This document shows positions 1 through 10,263 of a DNA stretch of 64,000 nucleotides, piece by piece. Every line of letters begins with the position of its first letter. Within the stretch, counting starts at the first letter, position 1. Source of the DNA: Chaetomium olivaceum (taxonomy: Eukaryota > Ascomycota > Sordariomycetes > Sordariales > Chaetomiaceae); the NCBI GenBank assembly GCA_039881045.1, contig JAYWVB010000067.1, positions 1 through 64,000 of the forward strand. The letters run 5' to 3'. A model generated the notes under the pieces. That model had not been told where the DNA came from and ran no database searches. It saw only the letters and a program-made list of their open reading frames with translations. The position numbers and the translations under genes are program-made.

Positions 1-1
1 C

Positions 2-1096
2 GCACTGCCACAGGCCCACTGGCAGAGGCTTGCGGCACCTCCATTCAACTATCTAGATACTCTGGACAAGATAGACGACGCCATTGAATCCAACGCCGAG
101 CTCGCCCGCACCATCTTTAAAAGGGGTCTAGAGATGTTCCACGTCGGTGTTCCCTCCGAGACAGGTGAGCTGAAGCTGCCTCCGCAATGGAATGGCTCAG
201 CCAAGCCCGGCGACATCGACAAGGCCCGCAGCACGATCCGCCAGTTCTACCGTGACTGGTCCGCCGAGGGCGCCGGTGAACGGGAGGCCTGCTTTGGGCC
301 CGTCTTGCGCGCCATCGCTGCCGAGCAAAGCGCGAGGGGGGCGGATCACCCCCCGCTCAAGATCCTCGTGCCTGGTGCAGGTCTCGGTCGGTTCGTTTTT
401 GAATTGTGTCGGAGCGGATACGAAGCCGAGGGCAACGAGATCTCGTACCACCAGCTTCTAGCATCTTCGTACATACTCAACTGTTGCCAGAGTGCCGGCC
501 AGCACACGATTTTCCCCTGGATCCATTCCTTTTCAAATCATAGATCCAGGGCCAACCACTTGCGCAGTTACCCCGTTCCAGATTTGCACTGTGCCACGGC
601 ACTCACGGAGACAGAGAAGACGAGACGCGTTGGTTCTATGAGCATGAGCGCCGCCGACTTTTTGTGTCTCTATGCCGAAGAAGAAAGAGCGGCAGCCTAT
701 GATGTGGTTGCCACCGTCTTCTTTTTGGACACAGCGCCCAACCTCATCCGGTATCTGGAGACCATATTCCATTGCCTCAAACCGGGCGGCATCCTAGTCA
801 ACATCGGACCTTTGCTGTGGCATTTCGAGGGCCGCGTGTGGGACCGGGACCAGCACGACGACGGCGACCCCGAATCCAGCCACGACACATCTGGGATAGC
901 GGACCCGGGCAACTTTGAACTGACGGACGAGGAGGTAATGGCGTTGGTAGCCGACGTCGGGTTTGAGATTGTGTCGAGAGAGACGGGCATCGAGGCGCCG
1001 TATATCGTCGACAAGGAGTCGATGCTGCAAACGACGTACAAGGCAAGCGCATGGGTGGCTCGCAAACCGGTGACGACATCTGCAGTTCAACTATAA
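2..1096 (+). CDS. Carnosine N-methyltransferase-like (N2227 family), 5' partial
   Basis: The reading frame is open from base 2, so the gene starts outside the window; at least 364 codons are present before the stop at 1094-1096. The family (N2227, human CARNMT1) methylates carnosine or related histidine-containing peptides using S-adenosylmethionine. Visible family marks are the N-terminal QFYRDWSAEG segment followed by an acidic ERxACFGPVL stretch, then the SAM-binding motif ILVPGAGLGR with the downstream GNEISY segment, and later FFLDTAPN and a GPLLWHF block, all in the family order. No intron is visible in the part seen. It converges with the SDR gene on the opposite strand, with 87 bp between the two stop codons. 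The family assignment is strong; the substrate in fungi is inferred. Confidence 0.9.
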   Translation, partial: ALPQAHWQRLAAPPFNYLDTLDKIDDAIESNAELARTIFKRGLEMFHVGVPSETGELKLPPQWNGSAKPGDIDKARSTIRQFYRDWSAEGAGEREACFGPVLRAIAAEQSARGADHPPLKILVPGAGLGRFVFELCRSGYEAEGNEISYHQLLASSYILNCCQSAGQHTIFPWIHSFSNHRSRANHLRSYPVPDLHCATALTETEKTRRVGSMSMSAADFLCLYAEEERAAAYDVVATVFFLDTAPNLIRYLETIFHCLKPGGILVNIGPLLWHFEGRVWDRDQHDDGDPESSHDTSGIADPGNFELTDEEVMALVADVGFEIVSRETGIEAPYIVDKESMLQTTYKASAWVARKPVTTSAVQL

Positions 1097-1183
1097 TATG
1101 TATTTGCCGCCTTTTTGGGAAATATTGTGTTATAACGTAATATACACCTCGCTATACACGATTCCATCTTTTACTCTCCCCTA

Positions 1184-2127
1184 CTACAACTTAACATCCA
1201 GCTGCCCCTTCTGCCACAACGCACCGCCGTCAATCTCAATCGCCGCCCCATTGACATAGGCGCCCGCCCGACTCGTCAAGTACACAATCACCCCCGCGAT
1301 ATCCTCAGCCTGCCCCAGCCGCCTCAACGGGTTCTCCTTGCCCAGCGCCTCCGCACCGCCTGACATCTCTAACAACCCATTGCTCATCTTGCTCGGAAAA
1401 AAACCCGGGCAGATGCTATTCACCGTGATCCCTCTCGGCCCCAACTCCACCGCAAGATTCCTTCCCAAATGCAACACAGCCGCCTTGCTAGCACTATACC
1501 CATACGTCCCCTGCTTCCCCAGCGTCCCCACCCCCAACCCGGCCACGCTCGCCGTAATCACCACCCGGCTCGGATCCTCTTTACTCGCCCGCCGCTGCAG
1601 CAGCGGCGCGAACTCGCGCACCGCATTAAACACCCCGCGCACGTTCAAATCCATCACCTTGGCAAACGCCGCGTCGCTGTGGGTATCGAACCCCTCACCC
1701 CACGAAGCGCCCGCGTTGGCGAGCAGGATGTCGACGTGCTCGGTCTGGGCGGCCACTTGGGAGACGAGGTGTTTGACGCCGTCGAGCGTGGCGCCGTCCG
1801 CCGGGACTGAGATGGCGCGTGCTCCTGGGCGGAGGTTGGGCAGCGCGTTGAGGGCCGCGCAGGCCGCGTCGCAGGCGGCGGCTTTGCGCGAGGTGATGAA
1901 GACTTTGGAAGCGCCTGCTTGGAGGAGGCTAATCACAGGGAAATAAAGGTGTGCGGTTAGTGATGTGGTACGATGAATGGGGGTGCTTTGCGGGTATGTA
2001 GAGGGGGGGGGAAGGCTTACGCGGAGGCGGCGCTGAGGCCGAGGCCGCGGGAGCCGCCGGTTACGACGGCGACTTTGCCTTCGAGGGAAAAGAGGGATGG
2101 GAAATCGTGGAGCTGTGCTTCGGCCAT
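1184..2127 (-). CDS. Short-chain dehydrogenase/reductase (SDR)
   Basis: Two exons, 2127-2021 and 1928-1184, joined across a 92-bp intron (donor GTAAGC, acceptor TTAG, phase 2), give a 283-residue protein, the normal size for a classical SDR. The nucleotide-binding motif TGGSRGLG is at about residues 23-30, an NAG motif follows in the middle, and the catalytic YSASK (Tyr180, Lys184) comes with the usual downstream PG segment (ICPGFF). The IDGG motif near the C terminus is also typical. The start chosen is the Met 13 codons before the core beta strand; upstream in-frame GTG codons are not needed. It resembles fungal members annotated near RhlG/3-oxoacyl-ACP reductase. The substrate cannot be read from the sequence. 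The reading frame is intact. Confidence 0.92.
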
Positions 2128-2778
2128 GGTGACGGTTTCGGGAGAGGGTAGCGTGATGTGTGATATGTGATATGACGTGTGTTTTGTTGCGTGATGGTCA
2201 GACAAGATGAGCACGAGATCAAGACGAGGGGGGGGATCCTGAGGTCAATTGGAGTAGTAGATGATCACAATATATGTTATGGGATGTGATTGCGAGCGAG
2301 ACAATCCTCAAGGTTCCTTCCTCTATCCTCTTTATCAGGGAGCCCCTGCTGTTTGCGGGGAATCCTGGATGCCTCGGTATTCCACGGCCGAGTGCGAGCA
2401 TTGAGTGGTGTTGCGGCCCCACTTCGGCTGTCAAGCCGGGCCACCTCCGAGACAGCCTCGGGACCTTTCAGCAGGCAGGGGGGGGGGGCTAAATTCTAGG
2501 GTTGAGCCATGCCTTTCAGATAACTTTCCGGCCTTCTACATTCTACACAGTACCATGTATTTAAAAATCCTACAAGCGCTATGGCGGTGTGGTCGTGCAT
2601 TGTCACAAAAACATATGGACAACGATAAGAGAAACAAGGGGATTGAGGTCAACACCGTTTGAATTCGTACATCAGTTCGATACAGTATATCGCTCTCTGT
2701 TCGCCCCAGAAAAAGAACACCAAGGTATTCAGAAATAGTCCTCGCATCCCAAGAACGCCCACAATTCAATGGCACCGC
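2128..2778. other. Intergenic region, 651 bp
   Basis: This lies between the start of the SDR gene and the stop of the Usa1-like gene, so it holds the SDR promoter and the downstream gene's terminator. It has short G runs near 2228-2236 and 2478-2486. No coding signal or RNA gene was recognised. Confidence 0.6.
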
Positions 2779-5104
2779 CTATACCTCGACCAAAGGCGGC
2801 TGAGGTTGAACTTCAGGGGCTTCGGTTTGTTGTTGAGCGGGACCGCCACCCTCACTCTCCTCTTGCCCCTCCTGGTTTTCGGCGGCGGCCTGCTCGGCCT
2901 CTTGTTGCGCAGCCGCTTCGGCAGCCGCCGCAGCAGCGGTAGCCCGCGCCTCCTCAGCGGCCCTCCGCTCCGCCCGCTCCTGCTCCTCCAGCTGCTGAAT
3001 ATGCCTCTCGGCCACGCCCGGCGCAAAGCTGGCGAGGAACAGGATCCCTGCCCTCTCAATCCGCCTCATATGATCTCTCAGCCAGCTCCCATTCTGAACT
3101 CTCCGCTCCGCTACTAGTCTTGCTGCTGTCTGTGCCGGGTCCGGGTTTGCTCCGTTCTCATTATTCGGGTTCACGTCACCTTCCTGCTGGTTTTGCTGTT
3201 GCTCTTGGTGCTGCTGCTGCGGCCGATTGGGGTCCGCGAATGGAATCATACCCTCAAGCTGCTCCCTCACCGGGTGGAAGGCGTTGTTGACCATTCCGTT
3301 AAATATGCCCGTATTGATAGCGAGTACCACGGTGAAAGCTAGGACGAGGGACAGCCAGCGCTCCCAAGACGGGTCCGTATACGAAAACCACCATGCGAAC
3401 GCGACTAGGCGAATTAGGAGCCAGATATGCGGCCATATCGCTGCCACCAGAGGAGCTACGCCCGGATTGGCGTGTGCGTTGAGTGCGGGTGCCGGCTGTG
3501 GCTGGGCTGCGGCTGCTGGTGCCGCGGGCGCTGCTTGGCCGGCTACTGGACGACGGCGGATCGCGGGTTGCTGCTGGTTATGCGCCTGGGGAAGTGGCTG
3601 CTGTTGGCCCATGGCCGGAGGTGGCGGGTATGGTTGTTGGGCTAGAGGTGAAGGCGGCTGATAGTGCTGGGTATGCGGAGCCTGCATATGTGCTTGTGGC
3701 TGGCCCGCATTTGAACCCGCCAGTTGTCCTGGTCCCTGCTGGATGTGGATCTCGGTGCGATGCGTTTCGCCTAATAACGAAGGCGGGACAAGTGGCCGGT
3801 ATAGGTTGGGTACCAGAGGCACCGACCGCGCGGCAGGGGTGGTGTACAATTCCGAACCATTGTTGATTAACAAACCCCTAGGACCCGTCGGCGAAGAGAG
3901 AATGTACACCTCGGGGTGGCCTTGGAACTGCGCCGGGAGTGGCAGGCTATTAGGCCCAATGCCGCTCCCGTGACTAACAGACCTAGTCGAGATGTCCGGA
4001 GTGGCTGCCCTGCTGACATTTCTTGATACGCCCGGGAAGATAGGGGTTGTGACGCCCGGCTGGATTGGTTGGATAGGGCTATTGAAATTGAAGTGAGCAA
4101 GCTCAGCCGGCATGTTCGCCGGAGGCACGCCCGACGTATTCCGTTGCATGGCGTTGGCCATGGCCTGAGCGGCTCGATTTGCGTCGGCTCCGTGGATTAT
4201 GTTGCGGACATCAGCGGCTGAAAGCGGCCTCTGACCGACAGGGTCAGAAGTCGGTCCGGGTCTCGATGGAGGGCGGGAGCCAGTGCCAGTTGGATTGATG
4301 ACATCGTTGAGAACGATCCTAAAGCTATAGCGCTGCCCATCTGGCCCGGTACCTTCCCGTGTCACGGTCCGGAATGTTTGCCCGACCGGACTGCTTCTCC
4401 CTCCCGTAGGATCAACCCCGCCAACTTGTGGTTGACCGTTACCGTCCGGGAAGATCTGAGGGCCCGTAGTAGCACGGTTGTTTTGTTGTTGTTGAGCTAA
4501 AAGCTGACGATAGTTAGCTTCTCGCTGTTGGAGTTGGTTCATCCGTTGGAGCAGCTCTTGTTGCTGGGCGACTTGATGAGCGTGCTGCTGAGCGTGCTGT
4601 GCAAAGTGAGCCGTGGTATGGGGCACACCGATGGGCGCCGAGCCCGGCCGGGGAATAGCCGCGACGTTGGGAGGATTCCGGAGAGCATGTGGAAGAAGGC
4701 GCGGCTGAGTATCGGACGGAGGGACATCGCCGGTATCTCGCAGCACGAGATGTATTGTTTGCTGATCATTTGTTCGTAACTATAACAGACTCCGTTAGCG
4801 CCATTTCCAACTCACGGCCGAAAGAGAAACGTACTGTTTCCTCGCCAAAGATATCTTGTAATGTATCTGTGTCGCGTGCCATGAGCCGACCTCGGTGAAT
4901 TAGACGTTGGTGGTCATCCGCCGGTCTCGATGGCAAAGCTTCTCGGATGTTTTCTCTTAGTTGCTGCACCGTCGTGGTAGCTGGCAGATCGGGAAACCGT
5001 AGAATTCCAACACCAACAGAAGGCGACACAATTTGAAGGTTGACCATCAGCGGCGCATCGTCTTGCGCCGCCGGTGGGGTAGAACCCTGCTGTTCGTCCG
5101 CCAT
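2779..5104 (-). CDS. Usa1/HERP-like ubiquitin-like ERAD membrane protein
   Basis: Two exons, 5104-4835 and 4779-2779, joined over a 55-bp intron (GTACGT...TTATAG, phase 0), encode 756 residues. An N-terminal ubiquitin-like domain (about residues 19-100) with the HERP-type HRGRLM and LQDIFG elements spans the splice junction and continues as LRTNDQQTIHLVLRDTG. A long Gln/Pro-rich disordered middle follows, then a two-helix membrane hairpin at about residues 533-556 and 567-584, and an Ala/Glu/Gln-rich probable coiled coil at the C terminus. This order and length match yeast Usa1, the Hrd1-complex scaffold that recruits Der1 and promotes Hrd1 oligomerisation in the ER membrane. A Hrd1 gene lies in this same window. 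HERP/Usa1 identity is inferred from architecture, not from an alignment. Divergent from psd1. Confidence 0.85.
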
Positions 5105-5949
5105 CGCGCTTGATCTCGTGGTCGGGTGCGATGATCGGGGGCTTTGTCGCACGTTTGTTTTGGATGCGCAATGGGTGGTGTTGACGGCAGTTGGCTCACT
5201 CGTCGCTGTTTAGTTGGCGTCTACCAGGAAGCCATGGATGCTCGGCATAAACTGTTTCGAGCACCTTCGAATGCGATTGCAAGGGAATGGACAAGGGGTT
5301 GTCTTGGAAAAGCAAAGAATGCAAACTGGGAGTTGTCTCAAAGTTGGGAATTAAGTGGCAATCTCATCGAAGCAGATGTAATGTGTTTGTTGCTCCCCTC
5401 TCTTCCGTCCTGCTGACAGCGTTGCGCTGTGTATTCATCAGCTCCCGACTTGGAACCTCCACGCTGTCATCCGGAGGATTACAGAATACCGTGGACAAAC
5501 CCATGCAGGTACAGCAGGGTACAGCTACTTGCCCCACTGCCCCTCTCACATGCTAGACATAAAATTGGCTATAATCTACCCCAGCCATAATCCACTATGC
5601 CGCATTTAGTGTGCAAATATGCGAAATTGACCGCTCTTCAAGTAGCCACAACCTCCATTACAAAAGGTGCCCGATCCGTCCCAAGTTCCTGGGCCAGCGG
5701 GAAACGCCGATCCATCACTGGGCTGGTTCTTCGTCCGAATGCACACCTGCGTCATGAGAGCAACCGCCTGAGCTTACCGTGCCGCGAAACCCCCGCCATC
5801 GAATCCCACAGTGTAAAAGCGGCGTCAATCGGCGCCGGCTAGAGGCTTCCCTCGGCCAACGATGCAGGTTCGTTAGACACGGCACGACGCCGTCCCTTCC
5901 TCCCTGGATTCGCCGCAAAAAGGTCAAAATTTGTTAAAACGAAGACAAA
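5105..5949. promoter_or_regulatory. Divergent intergenic region between Usa1-like gene and psd1
   Basis: These 845 bp separate two start codons on opposite strands and must hold both promoters. No TATA box or repeated operator stands out, and no additional gene was recognised. Confidence 0.55.
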
Positions 5950-7650
5950 ATGGCGTCGCTCCAGATTGGTCCCATTTCCTCTACTGTCGGGGTAACTCGC
6001 TCGACAATCGCCCGGCGCTCGGCCTGCCGCGGCTGCCACCACATCTCCAGCTTTTCCAGCTTCCACCGCTTCTCCAGGACTGCGTCTCGAAGACCGCAGC
6101 CGACGAACCAGCGAGCTCCCGGACGTCGACCCTTTTCGCAGCAGTCACATAGGCCAAGGGCCGACTCCAAAGTGCACGACTCCAAGATCCACTGGTATCC
6201 CATCCCCGTCGGTCTCGGCGTTGGGTTCCTGGGGCTAGTGCAGTTCTACAAAGTCTACACCAGAGAGCAGGAAAAACAGGCCGAGGATGGCGAGCCCGGG
6301 CAGCGGCCGAAAAAGAGGCCGCGGGTTCGCCCGGATGGCCCTTGGTATGCTTTGCCCCTTTTCGGTGTGGGGTGCGTTTCTGTGCATTGGGTTGGGGTTA
6401 ACAGACGTGCCTTCAGGCAGGTGCAAATTATGTCGACTCTGCCCCTAAAGGCCATGTCTCGGCTCTGGGGCAGGTTCAACGAGTTGACTCTCCCGACCTT
6501 CCTCCGAATCCCCGGCTTCAAGCTGTACTCGTTTTTTTTTGGTGTCAACCTAGACGAAATCGAGGAGACCGATCTCCGCGTGTTTCCGAACCTGGCTGCC
6601 TTCTTCTACCGCACTTTGAAGCCCGGCGCACGACCCCTCGACCCCAATCCGAATGCACTTCCTCTCCGGCTGACGGGCGCATCTTGCAGTTTGGGCAAAT
6701 CCAGGGCGGTGATATCGAGCAGGTGAAAGGTATGACCTATACCATCGACGCCCTTCTCGGTCAAAACAGCCCGACTCCGAGCATCTCTGGCCAAGCATCT
6801 CTCGAGAAGCCGAAGCGAAGCGAACACGAGCTGGAAGGCGACGAAGAACTCGTCCAGAGGGAGGAGGAATTCGCCCGGGTCAATGGCATCTCCTACACCC
6901 TCCCGGACCTCCTCTCGGGCAACAAGAAGAAAAGCAAGAGCAGCCTCGACCAGCCCAAAGACGAATCTATCACTGCCTCGGCCACATCCGTCTCTGAGGT
7001 CCGCGCGGAGCTCGAGCTGGGCGAAAAGTCCTGGCTTGACTACCTCTCCCCCGACAGCCGGCACGTGCTCTACTACGCCGTCATCTACCTCGCGCCCGGC
7101 GACTACCACCGCTTCCACTCGCCGACCAATTGGGTCGTCGAGCGCCGCCGTCACTTCGCCGGCGAGTTGTACAGCGTGTCGCCCTATCTACAGCGTACTA
7201 TGCCCGGCTTGTTCACGCTCAACGAGCGCGTCGTGCTGCTTGGCCGCTGGCGCTGGGGGTTCTTCAGCTACGTCCCCTCGGCGCTACCAACGTCGGATCT
7301 ATCAAGATCAACTTTGACAGGGAACTCCGCACCAACAGCCTAACCACCGACACCGAGGCCGACAAGGCCGCCGAGGAGGCTGCCAACCGCGGCGAGCCGT
7401 ACCTAGGCTACGCCGAGGCGACGTACGAAGCCGCTAGCTCCGTGCTGAGGGGTCATGCGTTAAGGCGGGGCGAAGAGATGGGTGGGTTCCAACTGGGCAG
7501 CACCATCGTGATGGTGTTTGAGGCGCCGGCCGGCGAGCACGACGAGAATGGGCGGCACACGAGCGGATGGCAGTGGGCTGTGGAGAAGGGCAGAAGGTTA
7601 AGGTTGGACAGGCGCTGGGGCAGATTGATGCTTCATCTCATGCCAACTGA
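5950..7650 (+). CDS. psd1: Mitochondrial phosphatidylserine decarboxylase (Psd1), frame interrupted
   Basis: Psd1 decarboxylates phosphatidylserine to phosphatidylethanolamine at the inner mitochondrial membrane. The protein begins with an Arg/Ser-rich presequence, then a membrane segment around WYPIPVGLGVGFLGLV. An intron at 6345-6416 (GTATGC...TTCAG) restores GPWQVQ followed by the conserved STLPLKAMSRLWGRFNE block. Further family blocks are FGVNLDE, GGDIEQVKGMTY, APGDYHRFHSP and the self-cleavage motif LGST at 7493-7504, which creates the pyruvoyl prosthetic group. The conserved frame must be shifted three times: at about 6656-6668 (before SPADGR), 7271-7281 (before GATNVGS) and 7587-7591 (before QKVKVGQALGQ). 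Each looks like one missing base, and none can be an intron because no extra sequence is present. In the restored frame the stop is at 7648-7650. The gene identity is certain. Whether it is a pseudogene or carries sequencing errors is discussed in the findings. Confidence 0.93.
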
Positions 7651-7932
7651 TTTGGGAAGTTATCGTACCAAAAAGGTGTTTGGGTAATGCATAGAAAGCA
7701 GCATGCTAGCATGTAAGCAACAAATTCATGGTCGTCATTAGAGTTTCGCTGGGTCTAAGCACAAAAGATTATAGAACAGATTTGTTTTTTCAAGCGTTTC
7801 GACGAGTATGTCTTATTCTGCTGCGCTTCCATATGAACGTCTACAAAGCCAGACGAAATGACACCTAAATAATGCTTACTTCCAACGCCCTGCTATGACA
7901 TCTATCAATGACCCCCTAGGATATCTATCCGC

Positions 7933-8747
7933 TTAAGCACCATAAACCTTAAGCTTCTCCTCCAGCGGAATGAAAGTCTTCTCTGCGGCGTCAGGCGAGA
8001 CCTTGCCGCCGAAGACAAGCTGCGCGCTCAGCTTCCAGGTAGCAGGGACCTTCCACTCCTCGGCGACCTTAGCGTCGACCAGCGGGTTGTAGTGCTGCAG
8101 GTTGGCACCGAGCCCCTCAGCCTCGAGCGCCGTCCACACAGCAAACTGCAGCATGCCAGTGGAGTGGCCAGCCCAGACGGGGAACCTAATTTTATCGAGT
8201 TAGCCCATCATCCGGGTACCTATTTCTCATTCATGAGGACATACCGATCCGCATAGGTGGGGAACTTGGCCTGCATCCCCTCGACCACAGCCTGGTCCTC
8301 AAAGAACAACGCCGTGCCGGCGGCACCCTTGAACATGGCCATCTTGCCGGCCGTCGCGTCCCACGCCGCGCCCTCGGGGACAATCGCCTTGAGGATGTCG
8401 CTAGTGGCGTCCCAGAACTTGTCGTGCTCGGCCCCGAACAGCACCACCACCCGGTTGGACTGCGAGTTGAAGCTGGAGGGCACCTGCTGCAGGGCGGAGC
8501 CGATGATCTCTTGGATGCGGGTGGTGGGGATGGGGAGATCCTTGTTGAGCGGGTAGAAGCTGCGGCGGGCGGCGATCTGGGCGAGGAAGCTGTCGGCGCC
8601 GTTGGCGGTGGTGGTGGTGATGCTGCCCATTTTGGCGGTGGTGGTGAAGGACTTGAGGATAGTTGGCGGTGGTGGTCTTAGGGAGGCGGTTGTGAGAGGG
8701 CGAGACTTAGAGAGAACTCGGGAGACAGATGTGAAAATTCTTTGCAT
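7933..8747 (-). CDS. Nitroreductase family protein (fungal Frm2/Hbn1-like)
   Basis: Exons 8747-8245 and 8185-7933, separated by a 59-bp intron (GTATGT...TTAG, phase 2), give 251 residues. The core begins with FLAQIAARRSFYPL, the N-terminal FMN-contacting arginine segment of nitroreductases, and includes FFEDQAVVEGMQ and, after the splice, FPVWAGHSTGMLQFAVWTALE followed by the LGANLQHYNP motif of the fungal subgroup. These proteins use FMN and NAD(P)H and have been linked to lipid signalling and oxidative stress in yeast. The first 39 residues are rich in Ser, Arg and Thr with no acidic residue, so the longer start could give a mitochondrial form and Met40 (MGSI) a cytosolic form. Frame intact. 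Confidence 0.9.
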
Positions 8748-9587
8748 TGAATGACGGAGTGGGAGACTTGTTTGTGTCTTGTGTAGGACAGTGGAGTGCT
8801 TGATGAGAAGGCTTGTGATGCTGAGAATAAGGGGCTCTATGGGGAACGATGGAACGGGTATATATATACATCTGCCAAACCGCTAAACTCTGAACTTATT
8901 ATCCACGGGATCCAGACATGACACAGGCTCTTCCCCGGCAGTTGCTTTGCAACAGATTGCAAACCTGGTCGTGCCTGGTCCCTCAGAGTGCCGCGCGCGG
9001 GATTTCACCAAATCCATCCCTGAGTCTCCACTGCTTGGTAACATGTTGACTCAGGAAGAATGCTCTTCAACTAAAACTGGGTCCCGCCGGCCGCGCGCAA
9101 GACCAGAACGGAAGTCATAATGGTTATGTCAGCTTTTACACAAGACGAAATGGACTCCCTCCAATCGCTGCACGGCGGTGGGCCAAATTCGGAGGGTCCC
9201 ATCCAAATTCTGGGCCAAATCCATTTCAAATGCTGAACAAAGAAAGTTACAGATCCCTGTCGAAAAGTGTGGAAACAGCAAGGGTCGCCACTCGCGCCGC
9301 TCTCGCTCAGGTCTCGCTCGGCATTTGTGCCGTCAGGACGATGATGTGATATGGTAAGCTGCGCGGGAGTCGTTTAAATCAAACACACATCATCTATCAT
9401 GTAAAAGTTGTCATATCCAAGTAAAAGATTTGTGAAAACGTGTAGTCTAATAATGTTTAGACAAATGCAATTACGTAACATACTGTTTCGCCCAGCCGTT
9501 CGACCTGGTGACTTGGCTGTTCGCTCCCCCTGAATGTCAACATCGCGCATCACATGCATATCACCCCAACCTACGGAGGAGACAAGC
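8748..9587. other. Intergenic region upstream of nitroreductase
   Basis: This is the promoter side of the nitroreductase gene. A TATATATA run occurs at about 8861-8868, roughly 115 bp upstream of the ATG. No coding signal was recognised up to the 5S rRNA gene. Confidence 0.5.
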
Positions 9588-9707
9588 ACATACGACCATA
9601 GTAGTAGTAGAAAGCTCGGGATCCCGTCCGCTCTCCCCTAGATAAACTACTAACCGCCGGATCAGTACTCAGGTCGGTGACGACTGGGGAATCCCCGGTG
9701 TTGTATG
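9588..9707 (+). rRNA. 5S ribosomal RNA gene (dispersed type)
   Basis: The 120-nt segment starts with ACATACGACCAT and ends with GTGTTGTATG, the terminal sequences of Neurospora-type 5S rRNA; the two ends pair over nine positions with one G-T wobble. The internal control regions GGGATCCCGTCCGCTC and GGTCGGTGACGAC are present. Helix II pairs TAGTAG (left) with CTACTA (right), and a GTCG-GTGA-CGAC hairpin forms the fourth helix. A short ATAT element lies about 26-31 bp upstream, where Neurospora 5S genes carry a TATA-like box, and a T5 run at 9708-9712 can terminate RNA polymerase III. The gene is solitary rather than in an rDNA array, as is normal for this group. It appears to be an intact copy. 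Confidence 0.93.
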
Positions 9708-10263
9708 TTTTTGTCTCTTTTGTTTTGACCCCTAAGTCCAAGTACCTTGACCATTCAACTCCTTGTGGTAACAACCTCACCCTTTCGTAATCTCTTAGGT
9801 GTCACGCACCGGATCAGACACAAGGGAGACTTGGAAGTTTGGGTGAGAGTTTAAGAGGAACGAGATCGACAATGTTCATAAGAAATAGTTCCAGGTTCAC
9901 TGTGTAGGTACATAGTAGTTCAATTGCTCTCCGTTATACCTCACCTTTACAGGTGAAATACACCGCCACACATGTAAATCCTGCAACTAAATAGTCCATG
10001 TGCATCATATGAAGCCATCTAACGGCCAGCTAAATCTAGAATACCTCCTGAATCGTCTTCTCTAGTGCCGGCCTGAGCCCAATGGTATAAAATCAGAAAA
10101 CTATCTCCGCTATGAATGCATGCGCCCAAACGCCCTCCCCGTTTCTCTTTTTTGTCCCACACCATGTTCACGAATGACCATAGAATGATACTCAAGACTT
10201 GCCCAGCGACAATATCCACTCAAGTAGTAAAAAGGGAGAAAAGAAAAGAAAAAGATACCCCCA
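9708..10263. other. Intergenic region after 5S rRNA
   Basis: These 556 bp lie downstream of the 5S gene and downstream of the reductase stop codon. T-rich tracts follow the 5S terminator. Nothing else was recognised. Confidence 0.5.
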
